Assembly: GCA_002361235.1 (NCBI GenBank)
Contig: DESI01000046.1
Coordinates: 1 to 24,178 of the forward strand
Source: Porphyromonadaceae bacterium UBA3318
GTDB taxonomy: Bacteria; Bacteroidota; Bacteroidia; Bacteroidales; Muribaculaceae
Direction: 5' to 3'
Length of the DNA: 24,178 bases
The position numbers were made by a program, and so were the translations under genes. The notes under the pieces are model-generated. The model searched no databases, was not told where the DNA came from, and saw only the letters and a program-made list of their open reading frames with translations. Below, piece by piece: positions 1-7,587 of this stretch (position 1 is the stretch's first letter; each line of letters begins with the position of its first letter).

Positions 1-60
1 GATTACTTTTTCAGTGCCCTGCCGGAAACCGACTGCTTTTTGTAATAAACACACTTTAAA

Positions 61-3000
61 TCAGCGACAAATTATCTTGCTCGTGCTGTTGCCGGATTTC
101 ACTATGTAGGTGCCGGCAGCCGGCAGGAGGATAGTTCCGTGTCCCTTCACCACGAGGCGTCCCATCAGGTCATAGGCGTTGATGACGGCATCATCGGCGG
201 TTCCCACCATGCGGCCTATGACCTGCAACGCTAAAGGGCGTTCTACACTCGTTACTGAGGTGGGAGTGGAATACTTGTTACGCTCGAAGAAATCCATGTA
301 CCGGTCGCTCCAGTCGGGTGCGGTGGCATGTCCTGACAACGGGTTGACAAGGTATTCCTTATTCGTGACGGTCAGAAGGTTGAAGGGTGCGAATCCCACA
401 CGGGCCGGGTCGGTGGTGTCCTGAAGCGAGAGGTTGGTAGTGACGGGACACGTGACCATGGGTGCGAAATTCTTGACGTCGAAGTACGAGAGGCGTTTGA
501 ACATGTCGGCCTCCGAGATGCCGTTCTGTTCGGCCAGCGGCAATATCTGGTTTGCGGGCCATGCGGCTACCTTGAAGTCCACGGGGAAGTCGGCGTGTCC
601 GGTGATGCCGGGAGCAGCCGCGCGAATCCTGTCGTTGGCAAGTGCGGCCGCAACGTAGGTGAACGCGCCGCCCTGGCTGCCGCCTTCGCAAAATATGTTC
701 TTCTTGTCCACCTTCGAACGGCTCTCGACGAAGTCCACGGCACGGACGCAATCCAGATAGGCGCCGTAATAGTAATGCTTGTGCTTGTAGTCGTCGTCCG
801 CAAGTCCGTAGGTGTAGTAGCTCATGCCGTTCTGCGTGTATATGTTGCGGTCCTTGTGCGGATCGCGGTTGTTGAGCATCTGGCCGCGTACTGACAGCAC
901 GAACTCGCACCATTCGGGGTTGGAGTCGCCGCTCATGCACCAGGGTGTCGAGGTGCCTCCGTCAGTGCCCTGGAAATGGATCAGACAGGGATATGTGCCT
1001 TCGGCCACCGGTTCGGCGTAATAGCCTGAAATAATTACCGGCTCTCCTCCGGGTACGTCCGGAGTGGATTTCATTTCCACGTACCATACCTTGCGTGTCG
1101 ACGTGGACTTTCCTTCCACTTCGTTCACCAGTGTAAATTCAGGCGCGACATTACTGAGGTCGTTGAGAGCCTTGGACCAGAATTCCTCAAAGTCAGGCTC
1201 CGCGTCGTAGGTAACTTCGATTTGCGTGGGCTTTGAACCGATGTTGTACGTTCCGGCTGCCGCGCCGTTCACATCCAAGGTCAGGCTGTAGAATCCCGGA
1301 TCGAGATCTCCCAATTCCACCTCTGCGTTCACGAGACTGCGGGCCGGCATGGCCACTTCCTTTGACACGGTTTTTACAGGCGTGGTCTTGTCAAGATCGG
1401 AATAGAGTGTTGCGGTGACTGTCACGTCGTAATCGTGGGCCTCCAGACTCTGAATCTCGACCGATCCGACGGCATTCTCGCCGTTTTCCCAAGCCTTGAC
1501 GCACGATGTGTCCATCATGTGTTGGGTACGCAACGTCTGCGAGGCGTCTATCAGCTGCACTTTTTCCAGAGTGTAATAGCAACCGGTGACTCTCAGACCA
1601 TTTTGCTTTACTAAAGCCACCATAGCCTCATCGAATGTGATGTCGGCAGACGATGCACCTTTCAGCTGTGTATTGCTTACGGGGTCGAACTGCGTGTAGT
1701 TGGCCTGAAGTCTCAGCTGTGCGTTGTCGGCAACGTCGCTCATGCTAACGCGCACCACAGAGCCGGCCTTCATATCGGCGAATTTGGATTTGTCGATAAG
1801 AACACTGTTTTTATCGGCGGCAGCCCAGGAAATATGCTCCGAACCCTCCCATATAGTGCTGACGGCCTTTGACGGGTCTTTCAGTACAGTGGAAATCTCG
1901 GCGGTGCCGGTTATATCGACCGAAGCGAGAGTGAACGCGCATCCGTTGATTCTGCAACCGGATGTCTGCAACAGTTTGGCTTTGTCGGCATCTATCTCGA
2001 ATTCAACGCTATATGGCGCGTCGAATGTCTTTTCCGAATCATAGAGAGGAGTGGCCGGCCAGATGTCCTTGGCCGACGAGTCGGTCACCTTTAGCTGAGG
2101 CCAGGCGGTACGGTCTTCTGCAATCTGACTGATGCTTATCTTCAGCTTGTCTCCGGCCTTTACATACTTGAATCGGGAGGCGTCGAGTGTAAGGGCGCTC
2201 CACTGCACCGGAAATTCACCACGGAACAGGTTAGAGGTCAGTTCGATATATTCGGGCATACCCTCGATGGCCTGCCGGAACCACGCCATGTAGCTGTCAT
2301 GCCAGTCTGAGGGTACGGAGTGAGCCTCGTTCTCGTTGACGACAAGCATGCGGTTCGGTACCTTCAGATTATTGTAGGGTGCCATGTTGGTGCGGACAGG
2401 ACAGATGGGATCCTGCACACCGACAGCCTGGATTACGGGGCATTCGATGGCCGGAGCTAAGTTTTTGGTGTCGAAATAGCTGAGGAACCCATACATCTCG
2501 GCCTCGCTCATGTTTTTCTGCGAAGCCTGTGCCACAGCCACGGAACGGGGCCAACCGGCCACAGTGAAGTATGTCGGGAAGTCGCCCATGAAGGGTACGG
2601 CCGGAGCGATGGCCTTGAGACGTTTCTGCGGGTCGAGGGCGGCCGCGGCTATGGTAAACGCTCCTCCCTGGCTCTGACCCTGTGCGAAGATGGCCGACGG
2701 GTCTGTTTTGTCGCGCGAGGCGACAAAGTCAATGGCGCGGATGCAGTCCATATAGGCTCCGCGATAGTAATAGCTGTCCTTGTCTCCGAAATTGAAGGCA
2801 AACCAGTCGCCGTACGTGTTGGTGTATGGCTCGCGGTTGTTGATGCTCTGACCGCGTGTGGACAGAATCAGTTCCGCCCAGTCTCCTTCGTCGCCCGAGG
2901 GGCAGTACGGGTCAACAGGCTTGCCGTCGGGTCCGTATGCCGCGCTGTCATAACCCTGGTAGGTGATTACGACAGGATGCTTGCCATCGGCCACGGGCTC

Positions 3001-4275
3001 GGCATAATATCCGCGGATGGTGACGGGTTCACCGCTCAACCCGTCGGGAACGGACTGCATTTCCACAAGGTAAAGTTTACGCTTGCTGCCGCTCTTGTCG
3101 GGCAGTTCCGTGAGTTTATATTGAGGATCAATAGTTGCAAGCTGTTGGATGGCTGTATTCCAGAATTCGTTGAAATCGGCCTGCGCATCGGTGGCGGATT
3201 TGATTCCTTCGGGATTGCAGGCAATATTGAATGAATCCACGAGTCTGCCGCCAGCAATGACTGCAAGACGGTACATTCCCGGTTCAAGCGATCCTAATTC
3301 AAGTGTCACTTCGCCGGCGGCTCCCGATTCCACCACCGTAATCTGATCGATGTTGTCGCATGTCTCTCCGTTGTCACGGGTCAGGATGGCACTGACGGGA
3401 ACGGTGAGTTTATTCGCTCCTAAATTCTGTAATTCAAGGGTAACGCAAGGCCGGCTTCCTTTGGGCCAGTGCTTGGTGGTGCCTTCGGCAAGCTGCGCCG
3501 TGAAAGCAGGCATCTTCGAAAGGTCCACGACATCGATGGACGCAAGCCGATAGCCGTTGCCGCTGACAATCAGGCCGGTGCTCTGCAATGATTCGAGCAT
3601 GGACTGTGTCAGGGTATATTCATAGAAAGGCATGCCGACCGTTTTGATAGGTGCGTCGGCAAACGAGGCCCAGGACGAATCGACGATGCTGGCCTGTGCC
3701 CACGGACGCACGTCGGTCATACCGAAGCGCAGGACATCCCCTGCCTTTGCATCCTTAAAACAGTCGGAACCGATTACGGCCCAACCCTTGTTCGGTTCTT
3801 CCCAGCTGATGAAAGTGTCGCCTTCCCACACCCGGCTCACGGCGGAATCGAAGTCTCCCCCTTCACCGAGTTCCACTTCCTTCTGCACCGCTATTTTGGT
3901 AAGGGTGGCGTAGCATCCCTTTACAACGAGACCTTTGCCGTTTATTTCGGCATAGAGGTCTTCAGTGATGTCGAACGATTCCGTTCCGGCATTGTTTACT
4001 ACGGTGTTTACTTTCGGTGTGAAGTCCGTCCAGTCTCGTTTCTGAAGGTAGACCTGAGGTGTGCCTGCAGAACCGTCCACATCCTTCACTGTCACCAGGA
4101 GCTTACAACCGGGTTCAATGGCGCTTACCTGGTCGGCTTCAAGTTGCACATAACCCGACCAGTTGCCCATGACTGCCTCGCCGGTCCACAGATTCGTGGT
4201 CACTTTTGTCGTGGCGCCGATTGCCGATAACAGCGTTCCCAGCACCATGACTGATAATAATAGAAATTTTTTCAT
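61..4275 (-). CDS. Secreted tandem acetyl(xylan) esterase, CE7/AXE1 family, two catalytic domains
   Basis: This 1404-residue protein begins with a Sec signal peptide (about residues 1-20, no lipobox Cys). Two CE7/AXE1-type alpha/beta-hydrolase domains lie at about 360-680 and 1020-1335. Both have a full triad: Ser535 (GQSQGG), Asp622 and His652, then Ser1200 (GGSQGG), Asp1286 and His1316. Both also keep the family RGQ motif (RGQSINNR, RGQMLNNR). Each is preceded by two similar beta-rich modules of about 110 residues starting W/F-x-G (about 29, 149, 684, 808) and by an Ig-like stretch. The last 40 or so residues (NAYDLMGRLVVKG, GTYIVKSG) resemble a type-A sorting domain of type IX secretion. 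CE7 enzymes remove acetyl groups from xylo-oligosaccharides and related substrates, so a role in deacetylating plant or host glycans outside the cell is inferred. Usual CE7 proteins are about 320 residues with one domain. The gene is divergent from an AraC-type membrane regulator. Confidence 0.88.
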   Translation of the reverse strand: MKKFLLLSVMVLGTLLSAIGATTKVTTNLWTGEAVMGNWSGYVQLEADQVSAIEPGCKLLVTVKDVDGSAGTPQVYLQKRDWTDFTPKVNTVVNNAGTESFDITEDLYAEINGKGLVVKGCYATLTKIAVQKEVELGEGGDFDSAVSRVWEGDTFISWEEPNKGWAVIGSDCFKDAKAGDVLRFGMTDVRPWAQASIVDSSWASFADAPIKTVGMPFYEYTLTQSMLESLQSTGLIVSGNGYRLASIDVVDLSKMPAFTAQLAEGTTKHWPKGSRPCVTLELQNLGANKLTVPVSAILTRDNGETCDNIDQITVVESGAAGEVTLELGSLEPGMYRLAVIAGGRLVDSFNIACNPEGIKSATDAQADFNEFWNTAIQQLATIDPQYKLTELPDKSGSKRKLYLVEMQSVPDGLSGEPVTIRGYYAEPVADGKHPVVITYQGYDSAAYGPDGKPVDPYCPSGDEGDWAELILSTRGQSINNREPYTNTYGDWFAFNFGDKDSYYYRGAYMDCIRAIDFVASRDKTDPSAIFAQGQSQGGAFTIAAAALDPQKRLKAIAPAVPFMGDFPTYFTVAGWPRSVAVAQASQKNMSEAEMYGFLSYFDTKNLAPAIECPVIQAVGVQDPICPVRTNMAPYNNLKVPNRMLVVNENEAHSVPSDWHDSYMAWFRQAIEGMPEYIELTSNLFRGEFPVQWSALTLDASRFKYVKAGDKLKISISQIAEDRTAWPQLKVTDSSAKDIWPATPLYDSEKTFDAPYSVEFEIDADKAKLLQTSGCRINGCAFTLASVDITGTAEISTVLKDPSKAVSTIWEGSEHISWAAADKNSVLIDKSKFADMKAGSVVRVSMSDVADNAQLRLQANYTQFDPVSNTQLKGASSADITFDEAMVALVKQNGLRVTGCYYTLEKVQLIDASQTLRTQHMMDTSCVKAWENGENAVGSVEIQSLEAHDYDVTVTATLYSDLDKTTPVKTVSKEVAMPARSLVNAEVELGDLDPGFYSLTLDVNGAAAGTYNIGSKPTQIEVTYDAEPDFEEFWSKALNDLSNVAPEFTLVNEVEGKSTSTRKVWYVEMKSTPDVPGGEPVIISGYYAEPVAEGTYPCLIHFQGTDGGTSTPWCMSGDSNPEWCEFVLSVRGQMLNNRDPHKDRNIYTQNGMSYYTYGLADDDYKHKHYYYGAYLDCVRAVDFVESRSKVDKKNIFCEGGSQGGAFTYVAAALANDRIRAAAPGITGHADFPVDFKVAAWPANQILPLAEQNGISEADMFKRLSYFDVKNFAPMVTCPVTTNLSLQDTTDPARVGFAPFNLLTVTNKEYLVNPLSGHATAPDWSDRYMDFFERNKYSTPTSVTSVERPLALQVIGRMVGTADDAVINAYDLMGRLVVKGHGTILLPAAGTYIVKSGNSTSKIICR

Positions 4276-4297
4276 TGGCTGTTAGATTGATTCTGCA

Positions 4298-4305
4298 CAA
4301 ATTTA
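4298..4305 (-). promoter_or_regulatory. Candidate -7 box of the esterase gene
   Basis: Read on the minus strand this is TAAATTTG, an exact match to the Bacteroidota -7 consensus TAnnTTTG, 22 bp upstream of the esterase ATG. No good TTTG -33 box is found 19-21 bp further upstream. That fits a promoter needing an activator, and the direct repeat at 4325-4363 lies immediately upstream. Confidence 0.5.
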
Positions 4306-4324
4306 TAATGAGATTGCCGAATCC

Positions 4325-4363
4325 GACATGCACGGATGTTTCGCGGATATGCACGAATGTTTC
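4325..4363. promoter_or_regulatory. 18-bp direct repeat with 21-bp period, probable AraC-type operator
   Basis: GAYATGCACGRATGTTTC occurs at 4325-4342 and again at 4346-4363, with two differences in 18 positions and a start-to-start distance of 21 bp, two helical turns. AraC-family activators typically bind direct half-sites about 21 bp apart. The pair lies 20 bp upstream of the candidate esterase -7 box and about 80 bp upstream of the divergent regulator. It is therefore the best candidate for the binding site of the 4444-6492 protein. Confidence 0.6.
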
Positions 4364-4386
4364 ATATACCCCTATGTGCGCAATAA

Positions 4387-4403
4387 TGAACAATTTGTGT
4401 TCA
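4387..4403. promoter_or_regulatory. Short inverted repeat in the divergent intergenic region
   Basis: TGAACA (4387-4392) and TGTTCA (4398-4403) are perfect inverted arms around a 5-nt centre, 41 bp upstream of the regulator start. It could be a second protein-binding site controlling the regulator itself. The arms are short, so chance is possible. Confidence 0.25.
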
Positions 4404-4443
4404 ATGAGTTGCATAATTCGATACAAAATCCGAAATTTGCGAT

Positions 4444-6492
4444 ATGAAACGTTTCGTACTCCTGATAGTGCTGTGTGTCGCATCCTTGATATGCCGGGCT
4501 TCCGACTGGCATGTCTGGGAAGGGAACGCCTCGCTGCCGAAAACGGACGTTTATGCGCTGGCCTTTGACGCGGACGGCCGTTTGCTGATAGGAACCGAAC
4601 AAGGACTGTACGCGGCGGATGGCAAGGGTAAGATAATCGGCATCCCGCTGACAGACGGAGGGACAAGACAGCCTACCGTAAATCGTATAGAGATAAGGGA
4701 CGGCCACATATATATCGGCACGTTGACGGGCACATATATGCTTGAAGGCAATTCGGCCACGCTGTGCGATACAATCATGGCGAGGGATTACATACAGAGC
4801 GATTTGCCCGCCTCGCTGCAGGATAAGATTGTAAAGGATGCCGCCGCGCTGAGTCATGGCTGGAAGGCATACGCCACCAACAGTGATGGAATCTATCTGT
4901 ACCGCCGTTCTACGGGCAGTGTCATAAACATGCGGCGAAGGCTCGAAGATCCGGCTTCGATACCCGGCAATCATGTTTCATCGGTAGCATACGACCACCG
5001 TAGCGGCAGACTGTACGCGTCAATCTATCATTCCGGCATATATTTTACGGAGCCGGATTTATCGGCCATAGAGACTGTCAGGACGGGAATCGAGGAAAAT
5101 ATATCCTCGTTCGCAATCGACGGCAAAGGCCGGTTATGGACGGCATACGACGGTGCCGGGATTGCCGTTGGGCAGGATACGGTGCTTACTGACCTGCCAA
5201 GTCGCACTGTCACCAATCTGCTGCCGATGTCCGACGGCAATGTGCTTGCGGCAAGTTACGGCGGCGGGGTTTTTATGGTCGACACTTTATTGAGGGCGAT
5301 GCCGGTTATCGGATTAGGTGCCGGAAGTCCTGCCTCGCGTTCTCGTGGAATGGCTGTTGACGCATTCGGAAAGTTATGGATAGCCACATTCTCTGACGGT
5401 GTGGTCAGGCATGACCTAAAGGCCGGGACATCGGATAAATTCAATATCTCTAATTCCGCGTTGAAAACGGATTATATCACCGATTTGTGTAAGTCACCGC
5501 GAGGGGACAGCATCTTTGTGGCGACCCATTACGGAGTATTCGCTTTTGATGCCCGGTCCGGATTATCAACGGAAATCCGGACACCGTTTGCCGGAAACGA
5601 CCGAATTGCCGTTGACCAGCTTGCGTTCGATGGCAAGGGAAATCTGTATTTAGCCACGGCTCATGGACTCGCCGACCGTTACGGACGGTGTGTGGTCCTT
5701 GAAGGCACACCGCTGATTGCACTGAAGGGTGCCGGAGACGGCACTTTGTGGTGCAGTTCCGATTCGGCGGTGTATCATGTAGATGTCAGTTGTAATCCAC
5801 CGCGTGTGGAGACGTTTGCGAATCTGGACGGCCTGAGATTCGGCAAATATGCCTTGTACGATACCGGCGACGGCACCGTATTGGCCGGAGCTTTCGGGGC
5901 TGTTGCGGTCATAAGTTCAGATCTGGCTGACGCTCCGAATAAAAAACCGGCAGATAATGGTTCATCAGTACTCGGATGGCGCATATTTATAATTGTCATC
6001 GTGGTATTGGCCATAGGATTGCTGTTATTCACTTTCCATAGACGAGTACGAAAGAAAAAGCAAATAGAAACCGTTGTGCCGCCCCAAATTGGGCAACAGG
6101 ATTCGGTAATAGATGATAAAGGGCGTTCTACGGATGTAACGGTGATTGCGGAAGCAAGCAGTGAAGCTGATAATCACAATGACAGCGAAACGGATGCAGA
6201 CCGCAGCTGGTTACAATCGATAGATTCGATAATAGATGCCAACATATCGGATGCGGATTTCAGTATCGAGGACCTGGGGCGTCACGCCGGCATGAGTCGC
6301 AGCAACCTGTACAAGCGCATCAAAGCCATTACAGGCTTATCCCCACTCGAGTATCTGCGCGACCGGCGGGTGGCCAGAGGCCGCGAGCTTCTCGCGCAAG
6401 CCACCGGCAAGCATATCAAACCGACGCTCAGCGAAATCGCCTATCAGGTCGGCATGTCCCCCCGCCAGTTCTCCAAATACCTCAGACAGTAG
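4444..6492 (+). CDS. Membrane-spanning beta-propeller sensor with cytoplasmic AraC-type HTH (kinase-less HTCS-like regulator)
   Basis: The 682-residue protein starts with a signal/anchor segment (MKRFVLLIVLCVASLICRA). About ten short propeller-like repeats follow, of the type LAFDADGRLLIGTEQGLY, to about residue 505. One transmembrane helix lies at about 512-530, then a charged linker, then an AraC/HTH_18 domain at about 600-682 (FSIEDLGRHAGMSRSNLYKR). Hybrid two-component sensors of Bacteroidota have a periplasmic propeller and a C-terminal AraC domain, but also Y_Y_Y, histidine kinase and receiver domains, which are all absent here. The layout, periplasmic sensing joined through one membrane pass to DNA binding, suggests a one-component glycan sensor. 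The C-terminus stops soon after the second recognition helix (QVGMSPRQFSKYLRQ), some 10-15 residues short of a usual AraC domain, and the stop codon lies in a dispersed repeat. It is divergent from, and probably controls, the tandem esterase. Confidence 0.8.
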   Translation: MKRFVLLIVLCVASLICRASDWHVWEGNASLPKTDVYALAFDADGRLLIGTEQGLYAADGKGKIIGIPLTDGGTRQPTVNRIEIRDGHIYIGTLTGTYMLEGNSATLCDTIMARDYIQSDLPASLQDKIVKDAAALSHGWKAYATNSDGIYLYRRSTGSVINMRRRLEDPASIPGNHVSSVAYDHRSGRLYASIYHSGIYFTEPDLSAIETVRTGIEENISSFAIDGKGRLWTAYDGAGIAVGQDTVLTDLPSRTVTNLLPMSDGNVLAASYGGGVFMVDTLLRAMPVIGLGAGSPASRSRGMAVDAFGKLWIATFSDGVVRHDLKAGTSDKFNISNSALKTDYITDLCKSPRGDSIFVATHYGVFAFDARSGLSTEIRTPFAGNDRIAVDQLAFDGKGNLYLATAHGLADRYGRCVVLEGTPLIALKGAGDGTLWCSSDSAVYHVDVSCNPPRVETFANLDGLRFGKYALYDTGDGTVLAGAFGAVAVISSDLADAPNKKPADNGSSVLGWRIFIIVIVVLAIGLLLFTFHRRVRKKKQIETVVPPQIGQQDSVIDDKGRSTDVTVIAEASSEADNHNDSETDADRSWLQSIDSIIDANISDADFSIEDLGRHAGMSRSNLYKRIKAITGLSPLEYLRDRRVARGRELLAQATGKHIKPTLSEIAYQVGMSPRQFSKYLRQ

Positions 6493-6524
6493 TGGCGCGG
6501 ATTCTCCGAACCGCGCATAGCCCA
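6490..6524 (-). repeat. Dispersed structured repeat, copy 1 (hairpin module only)
   Basis: The segment begins at the TAG stop of the upstream gene. It forms a hairpin with arms GCGCGG (6495-6500) and CCGCGC (6511-6516), extended by TTC/GAA around a TCC loop. It matches the minus-strand reading of the repeat at 14036-14125. TAGTGGCG at its start pairs exactly with CGCCACTA at the end of copy 2 (6593-6600), so copies 1 and 2 face each other. Confidence 0.55.
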
Positions 6525-6565
6525 ACTAAATGCCTGATTGAGTATTTCATAAGGACTTTAAACAT

Positions 6566-6605
6566 TAGCCGTGCGCGGCAGGGGACAGCCCACGCCACTA
6601 TTCGC
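6566..6605 (+). repeat. Dispersed structured repeat, copy 2
   Basis: The segment carries GCCGTGCGCGG and CACGCCACTATTCG, corresponding to GCCCTGCGCGG and GGCACCACTATTC in the copy at 14036-14125. The interior is diverged but keeps the GCGTGG/CCGCGC pairing with one G-U pair. It faces copy 1 across about 40 bp and precedes the toxin-antitoxin promoter. Confidence 0.45.
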
Positions 6606-6634
6606 AATTAAAATTGAACAATTGTGTTAAATTA

Positions 6635-6667
6635 TTTGTATTTGTAATGTAATTTGCATTAAATTTG
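6635..6667 (+). promoter_or_regulatory. Promoter of the antitoxin-toxin operon
   Basis: TTTG (6635-6638) and TAAATTTG (6660-6667) are separated by 21 bp and match the Bacteroidota -33/-7 pattern. The predicted transcript would start about 15 nt before the antitoxin ATG. Confidence 0.65.
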
Positions 6668-6679
6668 CAGTACAAATAC
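6638..6679. promoter_or_regulatory. Candidate operator of the toxin-antitoxin module
   Basis: GTATTTGTA (6638-6646) and TACAAATAC (6671-6679) form a perfect 9-bp inverted repeat that brackets the -7 box. Between them AATTTGCA occurs at 6651-6658 and 6662-6669, an 11-bp period of about one helical turn. Ribbon-helix-helix antitoxins commonly repress their own operon by binding such repeated sites. Confidence 0.5.
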
Positions 6680-6687
6680 ATATCTTT

Positions 6688-7005
6688 ATGTCTCAAGCTA
6701 CAATATCCATCCGTGTAGACCAAAAGCTGAAAAAGAATTTCGACACTCTTTGTGAAGCATTCGGTCTAAGTGCAACCGCCGCTTTCAATATTTTCATGAA
6801 AGCGGTAGTAAGGGAAAGGCGTATCCCCTTCGAGATCAAGGCTCCGAATATAGAGCCGGCACGTCAGAATGCCCTTAACGCTTTTCAAGCCATGCAACAA
6901 ACCATAGCCGATTCAGGCATGCCTGAGATGACATTGGAAGAAATCAATGCAGAAATCAAAGCCGCAAGAGATGAACGGAAAAGGGAAGATCTATGCGGCC
7001 ATTGA
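6688..7005 (+). CDS. RelB/DinJ-family antitoxin (ribbon-helix-helix)
   Basis: The 105-residue protein opens with a beta strand and helices typical of RelB/DinJ ribbon-helix-helix DNA binding (ATISIRVDQKLKKNFDTLCE, then FGLSATAAFNIFMKAV), followed by RRIPFEIK as in DinJ. The C-terminal half (about 50-105) is charged and helical, as expected for a toxin-neutralising arm. It overlaps the PIN toxin gene by 35 bp, so translation is probably coupled. RelB/DinJ proteins usually pair with RelE/YafQ-fold RNases, whereas the partner here is a PIN-domain protein. Autoregulation through the 6638-6679 repeats is inferred. Confidence 0.88.
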   Translation: MSQATISIRVDQKLKKNFDTLCEAFGLSATAAFNIFMKAVVRERRIPFEIKAPNIEPARQNALNAFQAMQQTIADSGMPEMTLEEINAEIKAARDERKREDLCGH

Positions 7006-7414
7006 TACAAATGTATTAGTATCATCTTTATTTTCCTCCGATGGAACTTCCAATCCATCGAAAGTGATAAACGCTGTGCTTAAAGGAATTATCACACCCC
7101 TATATAATTCTGAAATAATTGAAGAATACAGGGATGTGCTATCCCGTGCCAAATTCCGTTTCAGACCGGAACTTGTTGACAGTCTTGTGTCTGTATTTGT
7201 CGAATACGGCATCGACACGCCACGCACATCAGTTGAAAATGAGTATTTCCCGGATACTGATGATATTGTCTTTTATGAAGTTGCGATGAGCGTTGATGAC
7301 GCTTATCTTGTGACAGGAAACCTTAAACATTTCCCTAAGAAATGTTTTGTGGTCACGCCGTTGCAAATGGTAGATATTTTAGACAAACTCGGCGTTCCGT
7401 CAATAACGGATTAA
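6971..7414 (+). CDS. PIN-domain toxin of a type II toxin-antitoxin pair
   Basis: This 147-residue protein has the PIN ribonuclease fold signature: AAIDTNVLVSSLF with Asp12 near the N-terminus, a mid acidic pair in EIIEEYRDVL (Glu51/52), DTDD at 95-98, and DAYLVTGNLKHF near residue 110-121, typical of the putative-toxin PIN family. PIN toxins cleave RNA using metal bound by these acidic residues. The ATG at 6971 is preferred over one eight codons upstream (6947), because it places the first strand close to the N-terminus as in the family and leaves a 35-bp overlap with the antitoxin. Confidence 0.85.
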   Translation: MNGKGKIYAAIDTNVLVSSLFSSDGTSNPSKVINAVLKGIITPLYNSEIIEEYRDVLSRAKFRFRPELVDSLVSVFVEYGIDTPRTSVENEYFPDTDDIVFYEVAMSVDDAYLVTGNLKHFPKKCFVVTPLQMVDILDKLGVPSITD

Positions 7415-7427
7415 TCTACCATGATGT

Positions 7428-7463
7428 TGCCGGCGTGGACGCCGTCACTCCAGTCGCTGCCGG
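7428..7463 (+). repeat. Dispersed structured repeat, copy 3 (palindrome module)
   Basis: GGCGTGGACGCC (7432-7443) followed by CACTCCAGTCGCTGCCGG corresponds to the palindrome module of 14093-14125, which reads GGCGACGTGGACGTCGCC then ATTCCGGTC. The arms differ in sequence but still pair around the same GG spacer, a compensatory pattern. Confidence 0.45.
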
Positions 7464-7482
7464 CTATCCACGCCCGCATCCT

Positions 7483-7567
7483 TTACCGGAATGGCGATGT
7501 CCGCATCGTCAATAAGAAGTGGCGTAGTCAATAAGAAGTGGCGCAGACCGTCTCCGGCCTGCGCAGC
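7483..7567 (-). repeat. Dispersed structured repeat, copy 4, with internal 17-bp tandem duplication
   Basis: Read on the plus strand, ACCGGAATGGCGATGTCC, then AAGTGGCGCAG and CTCCGGCCTGCGCAG, aligns along its length with the reverse complement of 14036-14125. Arms GCGCAG (7541-7546) and CTGCGC (7559-7564) pair. GTCAATAAGAAGTGGCG is present twice, at 7508-7524 and 7527-7543, a tandem duplication not seen in the other copies. Confidence 0.55.
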
Positions 7568-7587
7568 TTCTTTGGGGCGTTAGCCTG

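Noticed and set aside
1..60. Terminator downstream of the tandem esterase
   Set aside because: CAGT/ACTG arms flanked by T-runs are present, but the stem is too short and interrupted to support a call.
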